A DNA stretch of 64,000 nt from Tepidiforma thermophila (GTDB lineage Bacteria > Chloroflexota > Dehalococcoidia > Tepidiformales > Tepidiformaceae): NCBI RefSeq assembly GCF_002563855.1, contig NZ_PDJQ01000001.1, positions 1,178,001 to 1,242,000 of the forward strand. The letters run 5' to 3'. The notes below the pieces were generated by a model, which saw only the letters and a list, made by a program, of their open reading frames with translations, did not search any database and was not told where the DNA came from. Shown here piece by piece: positions 45,874-54,537 of the stretch. Position 1 is the first letter of the stretch. Every line of letters begins with the position of its first letter. Position numbers and translations under genes: made by a program.

Positions 45874-46653
45874 ATGACCCACTTCCGTGGCGCCCTCGTG
45901 GCTGCAGCGGCAGCCGCCGCCGGCACCGTCGCCCTCCTCACCGCCGCCCCCGCGAGCGCGCAGTTCGACCCCCCGTCCACCGTGTTCGGCTCGGTCACCG
46001 ATTCCGCCGGTCCCGTGCCCGAAGGGCTCCCCGTCGAGGCCTACATCGGCGATACCCTCTGCGGCAAAGACGGCAGGACCGAATACACCGGCGAGGGCAG
46101 TGCCCGCGTCACCGTCTACGCCATCGACGTCGTCGCCGATTCGCAAATCAAAGGCTGCGGCCGCTCCGGCGCCGAGGTCCGCATCAAAATCGGCGACCGG
46201 TTCGCCCCGCAAACTGCCCGCTGGCAGCCCGGCCCCGTCCAGCTCGATATCACCTTCGGCAACGCCACCCCCGCTCCTATCCCCACCTTCACCCCCACCC
46301 CAACCCGGACGCCCGTGCCAGCGGCGACCGGCACCCCGGCGCCAGGCCAGCCCACTCCCGGCAGCGGCGGCCAGGGCGGCTCCGACGGCGGCCAGGGCGG
46401 CTCCGTTGCGACCATCCCCGCCGGCTCCCCCGGCGCCGGCTCACCCGTCACTGGCGGGGGCGTCACCAGCGCCACGCCCGGCCAGCAGAATGCCGCCGGC
46501 GGCGATGAGAGCGGCTTCCCAATCTGGGGCGTCATCGTCCTCGTTCTCGGGGCTATCGCTGCGGTGGGCGGCGGCGCCGGCTGGATGCTCGCCCGAAACC
46601 GCCAGTCCGCCGCCGACGGTGACGACTTCGGCCCGCCCGACGCCCTCGAGTAA
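45874..46653 (+). CDS. Secreted cell-surface protein with PT-rich stalk and C-terminal helix (paralogue of 49147)
   Basis: About 259 residues from ATG 45874, 22 codons inside the open frame; the start is set by the signal peptide (GALVAAAAAAAGTVALLTAAPASA). The globular part (TVFGSVTDSAGPVPEGLPVEAYIGDTLC ... GCGRSGAEVRIKIG, ARWQPGPVQLDI) is matched by the protein at 49147. Then TPTPTRTPVP-rich linker, Gly-rich region, and hydrophobic helix FPIWGVIVLVLGAIAAVGGG with a polar tail. Four Cys could form two disulphides. Probably a wall or membrane-anchored protein; function unknown. Confidence 0.75.
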   Translation: MTHFRGALVAAAAAAAGTVALLTAAPASAQFDPPSTVFGSVTDSAGPVPEGLPVEAYIGDTLCGKDGRTEYTGEGSARVTVYAIDVVADSQIKGCGRSGAEVRIKIGDRFAPQTARWQPGPVQLDITFGNATPAPIPTFTPTPTRTPVPAATGTPAPGQPTPGSGGQGGSDGGQGGSVATIPAGSPGAGSPVTGGGVTSATPGQQNAAGGDESGFPIWGVIVLVLGAIAAVGGGAGWMLARNRQSAADGDDFGPPDALE

Positions 46654-46683
46654 TCTCGCGTCCCGGCCGGGCCGGCCGACCCG

Positions 46684-47634
46684 CTAGCCGAGGAAGATCA
46701 TCGTGAAGTAGTGGCGCCCCTGCGCGTCCGTGATCTCACCAATGCCCACCCGCGTGAAATCCCCCGCGAGCAGATTCGCCCGGTGCGTCGGGCTGTTCAT
46801 CAGCCCCTCCAGCGCCACCGCTGCCGCCTGCCCGGCCGGGTAGTTGTTCATCGCCAGGTTCTCTCCTGCCCACGCGTAGCTCGTGTAGCCGAAGTACGCC
46901 AGCAGCTCCACGTACATCGAATACCCGTACGGGTCCACGTGCCCGAAGTACCCCTGGTCGATCAGCTGCTGCGAGCGGGTCCGCGCAATCCGCGTCAGGC
47001 CTGCATCGAGCACATACGGCGCCAGCCCGGCCTTCACCCGCTCCGCATTGATCAGCTCGAACAGCTGCAGTTCCAGCGCCGTCGCCGGCCCGCCCGAAAC
47101 CTGCGGTACGTAAAAGTTCGGCTTTGCGGGCGGCGCCGCTGGGGCGGCCGGCGCAGCCGGCGCGGCCGCGGGCGCAGCAGGCGGGTTCCCGGCTGCCGGC
47201 TTCGGCGCAGGTGCGGCAGCAGCGGGCCGGACCGGCGCAGCAGGTGCAGCCGGCTGGGGCGCTGACTCCTCCGTCGCCGGCGCCGCCTCGCTCCACGGCC
47301 CGAATGCCCCCAGCGCCCGCGCGAACTCCATCGGCAGCGCCCCGGGGCCCGGGTCGAAGGCCATGCCATCCTCAACCGCCGGCTCCGGGAGCTGCGCCGG
47401 TGCGATTTCCTCCGGGGACGGCGCGACGGGCCGCAACGGGACGGAAGCCGCCTGTCCCTCCACGATGCCCCGCGGCGCCACCCGCTCCGCATCCGCCGCG
47501 AACACCGAGAAGCCGATCCCCAGTCCCGCGCCGGCCAGCAGCGCCGCCGCATAGAGCGGCAGAAACCGCCCTGGCCGCCACTCGCGCAGCCAGCCGCCGA
47601 ACGTTCCCGGGCGCGCAAGCTCGAACCCTGCCAT
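46684..47634 (-). CDS. Membrane-anchored CAP (SCP/PR1)-domain protein
   Basis: About 316 residues from ATG 47634. N-terminal signal anchor (PLYAAALLAGAGLGIGFSVFA), an Ala/Pro-rich linker of about 100 residues, then a CAP domain: LINAERVKAGLAPYVLDAGLTRIARTRSQQ, GYFGHVDPYG, AGENLAMN, GLMNSPTHRANLLAGDFTRVGIG. Bacterial CAP proteins of this type are secreted and often linked to the wall or spores. A structured leader on the same strand (47660-47825) may regulate it. Confidence 0.85.
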   Translation of the reverse strand: MAGFELARPGTFGGWLREWRPGRFLPLYAAALLAGAGLGIGFSVFAADAERVAPRGIVEGQAASVPLRPVAPSPEEIAPAQLPEPAVEDGMAFDPGPGALPMEFARALGAFGPWSEAAPATEESAPQPAAPAAPVRPAAAAPAPKPAAGNPPAAPAAAPAAPAAPAAPPAKPNFYVPQVSGGPATALELQLFELINAERVKAGLAPYVLDAGLTRIARTRSQQLIDQGYFGHVDPYGYSMYVELLAYFGYTSYAWAGENLAMNNYPAGQAAAVALEGLMNSPTHRANLLAGDFTRVGIGEITDAQGRHYFTMIFLG

Positions 47635-47659
47635 CTGAACCCCGCCGCCGACCCATGTC

Positions 47660-47825
47660 TCTGGCGGTTGCCCGCCGGGTCTCAGTTGGGGGTTCGACGG
47701 CGCCCTCCGCGGCCCGCATGGACACGGAGAGGTCACCCCGGTAACGGCTTGGGGGCGCCGTCACCGGGTGTCCCCTCGGGAAATTCCCCTAAGGCTCCTG
47801 AGTTGCTCCCGGGTTGCTGAGTGCT
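47660..47825 (-). ncRNA. Candidate structured leader, c-di-AMP (ydaO/yuaA)-riboswitch-like, upstream of the CAP gene
   Basis: On the minus strand this segment contains GGGGACACCC, a 10-bp hairpin (47767-47758 with 47747-47738, one G.U), GGGGTGACC and GAACCCCCAACTGAGACCCGG, which resemble the GGGGAnCC, GGGGUGAAUC and CCGAACCCGACAGCU-type blocks of ydaO leaders in order. GACGGCGCCC (47762-47753) can alternatively pair perfectly over 10 bp with GGGCGCCGTC (47705-47696), a typical switch layout. Riboswitches of this class often control cell-wall genes, as here. The match is imperfect. Confidence 0.35.
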
Positions 47826-47834
47826 ACCGCCCGT

Positions 47835-49046
47835 TCACTGGCAGCCCCGCTGCCCGGCGGCGATGAGCGGCCCGACGCTCACCGTGTACTCCACGTACAC
47901 CTCGCGCCATCCCGGCTGCAGCGGATACGTCCCGCTCACGTCCACGAACCAGTTCGAGTTCGAGCCAACACCGAGGTCCGCCGGGAACGGCGGGAAGCAA
48001 ATCACCCGCGCCGGCGAAGGCCCGCACTTCCCCAGTTCGAGGTTCAGATTGCACGCGCTCAACGTGCTCGGCCGCGGCGGCAGCGGCGTGGGCGTCGGCG
48101 TCGGGACGAACGGCGTCGGCGTGGCAGTCGGTGCAACAGTCGGCGTCGGCGCCGTCGTCGGCGTCTGCGTCGGCGTCGCAGCCGCACCCGGCGTCGTTTC
48201 CGCGGCCACGGTTGGCGTGCCCGTTCCCGGCGTGCCGGTCACGGTCGCCGTCGCGGTCCCCGCCGGCGTGCCCGTGCCGGTCGGCGATGCTGCCGCCGTC
48301 CCTGTCGTCCGCGGCGTCGGCGACCCCACCGGAACCACCGCCGCCGGCGTCACGGCCCGCGTCGGCTCGCCCGGCGCACCCCCCGCAGGGGTGCCGTCAC
48401 TGTCTCCCCCGCCCCCCAGCACGACCGCAACGGCCAGCGCTACCACCGCCACCATCGCAGCCCCCAGGGCCAGCAGCACACCGCGCGGCACCCCGCCCTG
48501 CCCCGGCAGCTCCGGCCGCTCCAGCAGCACACCCCCGGTCGCCCGCCGGTAGGGCGCCGGCCCCCGTTCGAACCCGTACGGGTCGGGATTCAGTTCCCCC
48601 TGGTACGACGGCGGCGCAATCGGCGTCGGCCCGGCGTCCCGCACGCCCCGCTCTGCGGGCTCGGGCGCCCAGCGCTCGTCGTCATCGGCTCCCATCCCTG
48701 CTGCCGGCGGAGGTCCTGCCGCCCGCCGGAACGGGTCCGTCCGCTCGCGCGACGTGGTCGGCCGCCCCGGCGGCCGCGGCCCGCCCACGTAGCCCGCCGG
48801 TCCCGCGGGAAACCCAATTTCTCCCCCAACCAGCTGGTCCAGCAGCGGCTGCGGGTCGATCCGCAGGAAATTCGCGTACGACCGCAGAAATCCCCGCACA
48901 TAGACCGGCGCCGGCAGCGCGTCGAACTCCTCCGCCTCCAGCGCCTCCAGGAACCGCGGCGAAATCCGCGTCTCCTGCGCCACCTGCTCGATGGTCAGCC
49001 CGCGCCGCTCCCGCGCCTCACGCAGCGTATGCCCGATGTTCGCCAT
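47835..49046 (-). CDS. RodZ-like helix-turn-helix membrane protein
   Basis: 403 residues. N-terminal HTH (IGHTLREARERRGLTIEQVAQETRISPRFLEALE) as in RodZ, a disordered Pro/Arg-rich segment, one membrane helix (LLALGAAMVAVVALAVAVVLGG, about 190-212), then a long Thr/Pro/Gly external stalk and a C-terminal ~75-residue domain with Cys residues (LSACNLNLELGKCGPSP ... PGWREVYVEYTV). RodZ links the actin MreB to the wall in rods; the outer domain here is not the usual one. GGGGAGG precedes the ATG. Divergent from 49147. Confidence 0.8.
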   Translation of the reverse strand: MANIGHTLREARERRGLTIEQVAQETRISPRFLEALEAEEFDALPAPVYVRGFLRSYANFLRIDPQPLLDQLVGGEIGFPAGPAGYVGGPRPPGRPTTSRERTDPFRRAAGPPPAAGMGADDDERWAPEPAERGVRDAGPTPIAPPSYQGELNPDPYGFERGPAPYRRATGGVLLERPELPGQGGVPRGVLLALGAAMVAVVALAVAVVLGGGGDSDGTPAGGAPGEPTRAVTPAAVVPVGSPTPRTTGTAAASPTGTGTPAGTATATVTGTPGTGTPTVAAETTPGAAATPTQTPTTAPTPTVAPTATPTPFVPTPTPTPLPPRPSTLSACNLNLELGKCGPSPARVICFPPFPADLGVGSNSNWFVDVSGTYPLQPGWREVYVEYTVSVGPLIAAGQRGCQ

Positions 49047-49111
49047 GCAGCTGCCTCCCCAGGGGGAAACATAAAGTACGCGACATCCGTCAATCGATCG
49101 AATCCCCGCAG

Positions 49112-49140
49112 TTGGGCTCCCCCGCCGCCCGCGCTACCAT
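49112..49140 (+). promoter_or_regulatory. Promoter TTGGGC-17-TACCAT for a leaderless transcript
   Basis: TTGGGC (49112-49117) and TACCAT (49135-49140) have 17-nt spacing; GTG 49147 follows after six nt. Confidence 0.55.
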
Positions 49141-49146
49141 CCTCCC

Positions 49147-49782
49147 GTGCGCATCCTCCTCCCGCTCGCCGCCGCCCTCCTCGCGGCCGGCGCAGCCGCG
49201 GCTGCTGCCCAGCCCCAGCTTCCCGCCACCGTCTACGGCTCCGTCACCATCGACGGCCAGCCCGCTCCGACCGGCACCGAAGTCCGCGCCTTCATCGGCG
49301 CCACTGACTGCACCCAGGCCGCCCCCGGCGAGCGGCTCACCTTCCGCGATGGAAACGCCACCGCCTACGTCGTCACCGTCCTCCACGAATCCCAGCGCCC
49401 CGGCTGCGGCCGCACCGGCGCCGTCATCACCTTCACGGTCGACGGCCGCCCCGCGCTCCAGTCCGTCGCCTGGGAGCCCGGTCCGATCCGCCTCGACCTC
49501 AGCCTCGGCTCGCCTACCGTCATTCCCCTCCCCACGCCCAGCCCCACCGTGCCCGGCGGCCCCTCCCCCTCCCCGCGCCCCGCCCCCACCGGGCCGCCGC
49601 CCACCGACGATATCACGCTCCCCGGCACCCTTGTCCCGTCTCCGCCCGATGCCCGCGCCGCCGCCGATGCTGCCGATGGCGAACAGCGCATCACCCTGTG
49701 GCCGTGGCTGATGGGCGGGCTCCTCGTCATCGTCGGCGGCGCCGCGGCTGCTGCCGTCGCCCTCCGCCGCCGCAAGGACTAA
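49147..49782 (+). CDS. Secreted cell-surface protein with C-terminal anchor (paralogue of 45874)
   Basis: 211 residues. Signal peptide (LLPLAAALLAAGAAAAAA), globular part (VYGSVTIDGQPAPTGTEVRAFI ... GCGRTGAVITFTVDG, VAWEPGPIRLDLSLG) homologous to that of 45874, then a Pro/Ser/Thr stalk, and terminal helix WPWLMGGLLVIVGGAAAAAVAL ending RRRKD. The GTG start is leaderless and follows the TTGGGC/TACCAT promoter. Its position right before two sortases suggests it may be a substrate, but no canonical sorting motif is visible. Confidence 0.75.
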   Translation: MRILLPLAAALLAAGAAAAAAQPQLPATVYGSVTIDGQPAPTGTEVRAFIGATDCTQAAPGERLTFRDGNATAYVVTVLHESQRPGCGRTGAVITFTVDGRPALQSVAWEPGPIRLDLSLGSPTVIPLPTPSPTVPGGPSPSPRPAPTGPPPTDDITLPGTLVPSPPDARAAADAADGEQRITLWPWLMGGLLVIVGGAAAAAVALRRRKD

Positions 49783-49845
49783 CCCGCCCTTTGGTTCCGG
49801 TCGTATACCATGTTGACAGGGGTAGGGAACTGCCCCGGGAATCCT

Positions 49846-50529
49846 ATGCGCATCCTCCCGTACGCCGCGGTCTTCACCTTCGTCGCCGGCATCAGCCTCC
49901 TCGCCGTCGGCTGGGCATACTCCCCTGCCGAAGCACCGTCCGCGCCCGTAACCGTCGTGGGCTTCGACGTCCGTCCGACACTTACCCCAACCCCGACAGC
50001 CAGCCCCACCGCCGTCCCGAGCCCGACGCCCACCCCGACCCCCTTCGACGGCAAAATCGCCCGCATGGTTGCACCGTCCCTCGGCATCGACCACGCCATC
50101 GAAGAGATCGGCCTCCTCCCCAACAACCAGCTCGATACCCCCCACGACGGCGTCAACAAGGTCGGCTGGTACTACATCTACGACAAGCCCGGTTTCGGCA
50201 GGAACGCCGTCTTCTCCGCGCACGTCAACTACAACTTCAAACCCGGCCCCTTCGCCAACCTCTACAAAGCGAAGCCCGGCGACCGCATCACCATCCAAAT
50301 GGAAAACGGCCCCGCCTACGTCTACGAGGTCTTCTTCTTCCAGCGGTACGACGTGAACACCATCCCCATGGGCGACCTCATCGCAGGCGTGGTCAACGGC
50401 ACCCCGAGGCCCGATGGCGAAGAGTGGATAACCCTCATCACCTGCGGCGGCCGCTTCGTCGCCACCCAGCCCAACGGCCTCGGCGAATACCTCGACCGCG
50501 ACGTCGTCGTCGCCCGGCGTATCCAGTAA
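49846..50529 (+). CDS. Sortase (first of a tandem pair)
   Basis: 227 residues from ATG 49846. N-terminal membrane anchor (AAVFTFVAGISLLAVGWAY), a TPTPTASPT-type stalk, then the catalytic domain with His126 in FSAHVNYN, Cys200 in TLITCGG and Arg218 in DRDVVVARR, the Cys-His-Arg set of class D/E/F-type transpeptidases. Sortases attach surface proteins to peptidoglycan or to each other. TLITCGG is typical of several non-A classes. ATG 49810 would add 12 residues. Followed 95 nt later by a second sortase. Confidence 0.9.
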   Translation: MRILPYAAVFTFVAGISLLAVGWAYSPAEAPSAPVTVVGFDVRPTLTPTPTASPTAVPSPTPTPTPFDGKIARMVAPSLGIDHAIEEIGLLPNNQLDTPHDGVNKVGWYYIYDKPGFGRNAVFSAHVNYNFKPGPFANLYKAKPGDRITIQMENGPAYVYEVFFFQRYDVNTIPMGDLIAGVVNGTPRPDGEEWITLITCGGRFVATQPNGLGEYLDRDVVVARRIQ

Positions 50530-50624
50530 CCTCCCGGCCTTACCGCGCGTTTTCGAAGCCGAGCCCGTTGCGCCGCCCTGCGCTACGGTAAACCCACAAT
50601 CCCGAACATCCCGGAGCCGCCTCC

Positions 50625-51275
50625 GTGCAGTCTGCCCGAAACCTCGCCGTTGCCGTTTTCGTGCTTGGCCTCGCACTCCTCGTCGTCGGCGTCGCCTGCA
50701 ACAGCAGCAGCGCCAGCGACCAGCCCGCACCCAGCCCAACCCCCGAGCCCACCGCAACCGCTACCTCGACCCCGACGCCGCGCCCCAGCCCCACTGCCAC
50801 GCCCACACCCTTCGCCGGCAAGGTCGCCCGCCTCAAGATCCCCCGCTTCGGCGTCGATGCCCCCATCGAGGAGCTCGGCATCGACTCCACCAACGCCCTC
50901 GAAACCCCGAAGGCCGAAAATACCGCCGTCGGCTGGTACTCCATCTACGACCGGCCCGGCTGGGGCGGCAACGCCATCTTCAGCGCCCACGTCTACTACC
51001 ACTCCAAACCGGCGCCGTTCGTCAACCTCGCCAAAGCCCAGCCCGGCGACCTCGTCATCGTCGTCATGGAAGACGGCACCGAGTATCGCTACGAAGTGTT
51101 CTCCAATACCCGCTACCACCGCGACACCATCCCCATGGGCGAAATCATCGACGCCCCCCAGAAGGCCGACTACGACGAATGGGTGACCCTCATCACCTGC
51201 GGCGGCGAACTCGACGACACCGGCCTCGAATACCTCCACCGCGACGTCGTCGTCGCGAAACGCATCTGGCAGTAA
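50625..51275 (+). CDS. Sortase (second of a tandem pair)
   Basis: 216 residues with GTG start after a GGAG-containing spacer. Signal segment (LAVAVFVLGLALLVVGVAC) ends in Cys that is near, but not a standard, lipobox. Then TPTPRPSPT stalk and sortase domain with His122 (FSAHVYYH), Cys192 (TLITCGG) and Arg206 (HRDVVVAKR). It is clearly paralogous to the first sortase (shared GKxAR, PIEELG, VGWYxIYD, NTIPMG-type blocks). Two sortases in a row imply different substrates or steps. Confidence 0.9.
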   Translation: MQSARNLAVAVFVLGLALLVVGVACNSSSASDQPAPSPTPEPTATATSTPTPRPSPTATPTPFAGKVARLKIPRFGVDAPIEELGIDSTNALETPKAENTAVGWYSIYDRPGWGGNAIFSAHVYYHSKPAPFVNLAKAQPGDLVIVVMEDGTEYRYEVFSNTRYHRDTIPMGEIIDAPQKADYDEWVTLITCGGELDDTGLEYLHRDVVVAKRIWQ

Positions 51276-51385
51276 CCCCCGCACCGCCCGTCACACACCA
51301 CTCAGGGCTGCCTGTGCCCCTCCCCCGCGGCACGCACCCCGCAGATCAGGGTTTCCCCGCCCCCGAACGCGGTGATCCCCCTTCC

Positions 51386-51398
51386 AGCCCTCGGGGCT
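51386..51398 (+). terminator. Small hairpin after the sortase pair, possible terminator
   Basis: AGCCC-TCG-GGGCT followed by two T residues, 110 nt after the sortase stop. The stem is only 5 bp, so this is tentative. Confidence 0.3.
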
Positions 51399-51472
51399 TT
51401 GCCCATTAAGGCCGGGCACGCATCCTCCCTACCCTGACCTTCGACTCGAGCAGCCGCTCCCGGAGGTCACCC

Positions 51473-52252
51473 ATGCGAACCCGGCTCCTTACTGCCGTCG
51501 CTCTCCCCGCGCTGGCAGCTGTCGTTGCCGCCTCCGCCATCATTGCCGGCGGCACCGGCGCCAGCGCCGCCCAGCTCCTTCGCGGCTGGAACAACATCGC
51601 CTACTTCGGCGAATCCGCCCCGCCCGCGCAGGCGCTCGCCCCCCTCACCGGCGAATACACCGCCGTCTATCGCTGGGACCCCGCCACCCAGTCCTACCAG
51701 CTCTACGCCCCCGGCGTCCCCGGTTTCGTCAACACCCTCTCGACCATCAATCCCGGCGACGCCATCTGGATCCACTACACCGGCAACGGCCGCGAATTCA
51801 ATACCGGCGCACCCCCCACCGGCTCCGCTCCGGGCGGCGCCGGCAAGATCAGCATCGCCGCCAGCACCTTCGTCCCCGCCAGCGACCTCGCCGTGTACGA
51901 AAAGGGCTTCAACCAGCTCTACCCCCTCACCACCGACCCCGCCTCCCACCGCTACTTCGCCCCGGTCCATCTGCCCCACGGCGCCACCATCACCGCCATG
52001 ACCGCCGCCTTCGAAGGCTCCGGCGACACCGTCAAAATCCGCCTCGACTACACCCCGCTCGCCAACGGCGATACCCCGGGCCAGGTCTTCAAGCTCGCCG
52101 AGGTGCTCTCCAGCGCCGGCCCCTCGCCGCAGACCGTTTCCGCCTACCCCCACCAGGTCGATAACGGCGCCAACGTCTACTTCGTCGTCGTCGACCTCAC
52201 CGGCGGCCCCGCCTCGAAGCTCCGCGGCATCACCATCAGCTACACCTACTAG
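51473..52252 (+). CDS. Secreted protein with N-terminal GWN module
   Basis: 259 residues. GGAGGTCACCC precedes ATG 51473. Signal peptide (LPALAAVVAASAIIAGG), then a module (GWNNIAYFG, YRWDPATQSYQLYAPGVP, VNTLSTINPGDAIWIHY, about 38-105) that matches the C-terminus of the giant 41918 protein. The second half (SASSTFVPASDLAVYEKG-like, ... YPHQVDNGANVYFVVVDL) is a beta-sandwich-like domain. No membrane anchor is seen. It lies just before the 719-residue protein, which starts 10 nt after its stop. Confidence 0.75.
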   Translation: MRTRLLTAVALPALAAVVAASAIIAGGTGASAAQLLRGWNNIAYFGESAPPAQALAPLTGEYTAVYRWDPATQSYQLYAPGVPGFVNTLSTINPGDAIWIHYTGNGREFNTGAPPTGSAPGGAGKISIAASTFVPASDLAVYEKGFNQLYPLTTDPASHRYFAPVHLPHGATITAMTAAFEGSGDTVKIRLDYTPLANGDTPGQVFKLAEVLSSAGPSPQTVSAYPHQVDNGANVYFVVVDLTGGPASKLRGITISYTY

Positions 52253-52262
52253 GAGGCCCCCA

Positions 52263-54422
52263 GTGCTCACCTCCAGCGGCCTCCCCGCGCGCCTCCTCCT
52301 GCCGGCCGCTCTCGCCGCGCTCGTCCTCCTCCTGCTCCTGGGGGGCTCGCGGCCGGCCCGCGCCCTCGCCGAAGGTGACGTCAGCTTCACCGTCACCCAG
52401 TCGCCTGCGGCCCCCGCCACCGTCCAGGTCGGCTCCGAGGTCACCTTCACCGTCACCGCCAACGTCGCCGTTAGCCCCGGCGTCCCGCCGCTCCTCTTCG
52501 AACTCACCTACCCCGCCGCCCTGCTCTTCGTCGAAGGGTTTTCCGACCCCCCTTCCGTTACCTGCGTGGACAACACCCCCATCGCCGGAACCGTCCGCTG
52601 CAGTTACGGGCCTGTCTCCGACGGGGACCTCGTCGTCCTCACCCTCCGCTTCACCATCACCGCTGACGCCACCACATCTGCCGCGAATGCCGTCATGCGT
52701 GCCGGCCCATCCGACGGCGCACCCGACTCCGCCGCCGACGGCAACGATGCCTTCGTCGGCGCCGGCACCCTCACCGTGTTTGCCGCCTCGATGTTCACCG
52801 CGGCCGGCTCTGCATCACCGCCCGCCACCTTCGAACGCGCCTCCCTCACCTACACCGCCACACTCCTGAACAACTCCGGCACCGCCACCGGCCCGTTCAC
52901 CGCGACCGTCGACCTTCCCAACGCCATCGTACAGGGCGTGACATGCTCCTCGGGCACCGGCAGCTACGCCGGCAGCCAGGCCGTCTGCACCGACGCCACC
53001 CTCGCCGACGGCGAAACGCTCACCATCACCACCACCCTCCGTCCCGAGAACACCGCCAGCGGCGACGACATCGCCCCGGTCATCTCCGCTCCCGCCCTCG
53101 GCATCTCCGGCGTCACGCTGCCCGCCATCACCGTGCACGAAGTCGGTCTCCAGCGCACCTCCGGCGCCCCCGCGGTCGACTCGCCGATTACCGTCTGCAC
53201 CGCCGCTGTCCCCACCGACGACCCGGACACCGCCGCCGCCGGGGCGGCCCAGCCCGCCAATGCCGCCCTGATGGTCGGCGCCCCCTCAGCCCAACCCCTC
53301 CTCCAGCTCGGCGACTTCATCGTGTCCGGCCCCGGCGACGGCACCGTATCCCCCGCTTCCGGCTGCGGCGCGAACCAGTCCGGCGTCACCTTTACCCCCT
53401 CAGCGCCCGGCACCTACACCATCACCGCTAAGTACAACGTCGGCGGCACCAACGACCTGGCCATCGAAGTCCCCGGTGCCCCCAACCCGCTGCCCGTGCT
53501 GACTTCCATCAGCCCGTCGAGCGCCGTCGCCGGCTCCGGCCCGGTCACCGTGGCGCTGACCGGCTCCGGCTTCGTCGCCGCCAGCGAAGTCCGCTGGAAC
53601 GGCACCCCGCTCGCGTCCGTCACCTTCAACTCGTCCACCAGCCTCACCGCCGTCGTCCCCGCCGCAAACCTCACCGCGCCCGGCACCTTCTCCGTGACCG
53701 TATTCAACCCGGCCCCCGGCGGCGGCACCTCCGCCCCGCAGACCTTCACCGTCACCGCAGCCGCCAGCAAGCTCGCCTTCACCACCCAGCCCGGCAACGG
53801 TGTCGCCGGCCAGCCGCTGGCCGTGCAGCCCATCGTCGCCGTGCAAACCGACGCCGGCGCAACCGTCACCTCCGACAACACCACCGTCGTTACCCTTGCC
53901 GTCTCCGGCGGGGCCGCACTGACCTGCACCGGCGGCCTTTCGAAGACCGTCGCGGCCGGGGTGGCCGCCTTCTCCGGCTGCGCCGTCACCCCCGCCGGCA
54001 CCGGCTACATCCTGACCGCAACCGCCTCGCCGCCGCTCACGCCGGCCACCAGCGCCCCCTTCGATGTCACGGCTGCGCCGCCCACCGCGACCCCCCAGCT
54101 CACCTTCCCGGCCGTCGCCGGCCCCGTCCCGCGCTCCCGCCTCGCCTTCCGCGTCGAATCCGGCACCCTCGCGCCGACGCAGGTCCGCCTGGTCATCCGC
54201 CGCGCCTCCGACGGCAAGTACTGGAACGCAACGTCCGCCGCCTGGCAGAACGACCCCGTCCAGAACGTCATGACCGCCGCCGGTTCCGCCCGCTGGGAGC
54301 TGCCCATCACCGGCATCGACCGCCGCGCCTTCCGGGACACTGCCGTCACCATCGAAGCCTTCGCCACCGCCGGCGGCACCGAATACCGCAGCGCTGCCAC
54401 CGCCAACCTCAGCGTGAGGTAA
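52263..54422 (+). CDS. Large secreted surface protein with IPT/TIG and Ig-like domains
   Basis: 719 residues; GTG start follows AGGAGG. Signal peptide (LLLPAALAALVLLLLLGG), then cadherin/invasin-like beta domains with DVSFTVTQSPAAPATVQVG, a conserved-repeat domain (ASLTYTATLLNNSGTATGPF), an IPT/TIG domain (LTSISPSSAVAGSGPVTVALTG ... TAPGTFSVTVFNPAP) at about 405-500, another Ig-like domain, and a C-terminal beta region. No C-terminal anchor helix is present. Adhesion or carbohydrate binding would be typical of TIG proteins. Confidence 0.8.
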   Translation: MLTSSGLPARLLLPAALAALVLLLLLGGSRPARALAEGDVSFTVTQSPAAPATVQVGSEVTFTVTANVAVSPGVPPLLFELTYPAALLFVEGFSDPPSVTCVDNTPIAGTVRCSYGPVSDGDLVVLTLRFTITADATTSAANAVMRAGPSDGAPDSAADGNDAFVGAGTLTVFAASMFTAAGSASPPATFERASLTYTATLLNNSGTATGPFTATVDLPNAIVQGVTCSSGTGSYAGSQAVCTDATLADGETLTITTTLRPENTASGDDIAPVISAPALGISGVTLPAITVHEVGLQRTSGAPAVDSPITVCTAAVPTDDPDTAAAGAAQPANAALMVGAPSAQPLLQLGDFIVSGPGDGTVSPASGCGANQSGVTFTPSAPGTYTITAKYNVGGTNDLAIEVPGAPNPLPVLTSISPSSAVAGSGPVTVALTGSGFVAASEVRWNGTPLASVTFNSSTSLTAVVPAANLTAPGTFSVTVFNPAPGGGTSAPQTFTVTAAASKLAFTTQPGNGVAGQPLAVQPIVAVQTDAGATVTSDNTTVVTLAVSGGAALTCTGGLSKTVAAGVAAFSGCAVTPAGTGYILTATASPPLTPATSAPFDVTAAPPTATPQLTFPAVAGPVPRSRLAFRVESGTLAPTQVRLVIRRASDGKYWNATSAAWQNDPVQNVMTAAGSARWELPITGIDRRAFRDTAVTIEAFATAGGTEYRSAATANLSVR

Positions 54423-54525
54423 GAACCCCATGCCGCCAACGCCGCGCCCCGGCCGGATCTTCCCCTACGGCATCCGCCGCCGGCGAATCGGTGCCCTGCC
54501 GATGCCGTCCGCGGCCCCCCAGCCC

Positions 54526-54531
54526 TACCCT
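54526..54531 (+). promoter_or_regulatory. Putative -10 element (TACCCT) of a leaderless lipoprotein transcript
   Basis: TACCCT is followed by six nt and ATG 54538, without a Shine-Dalgarno sequence. Confidence 0.45.
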
Positions 54532-54537
54532 CGAATC

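Noticed and set aside
40716-49782. LPxTG sorting motifs in surface proteins
   Set aside because: Searched for before C-terminal helices; none is present at the usual place (LPGT at about 49619 is far before the helix).
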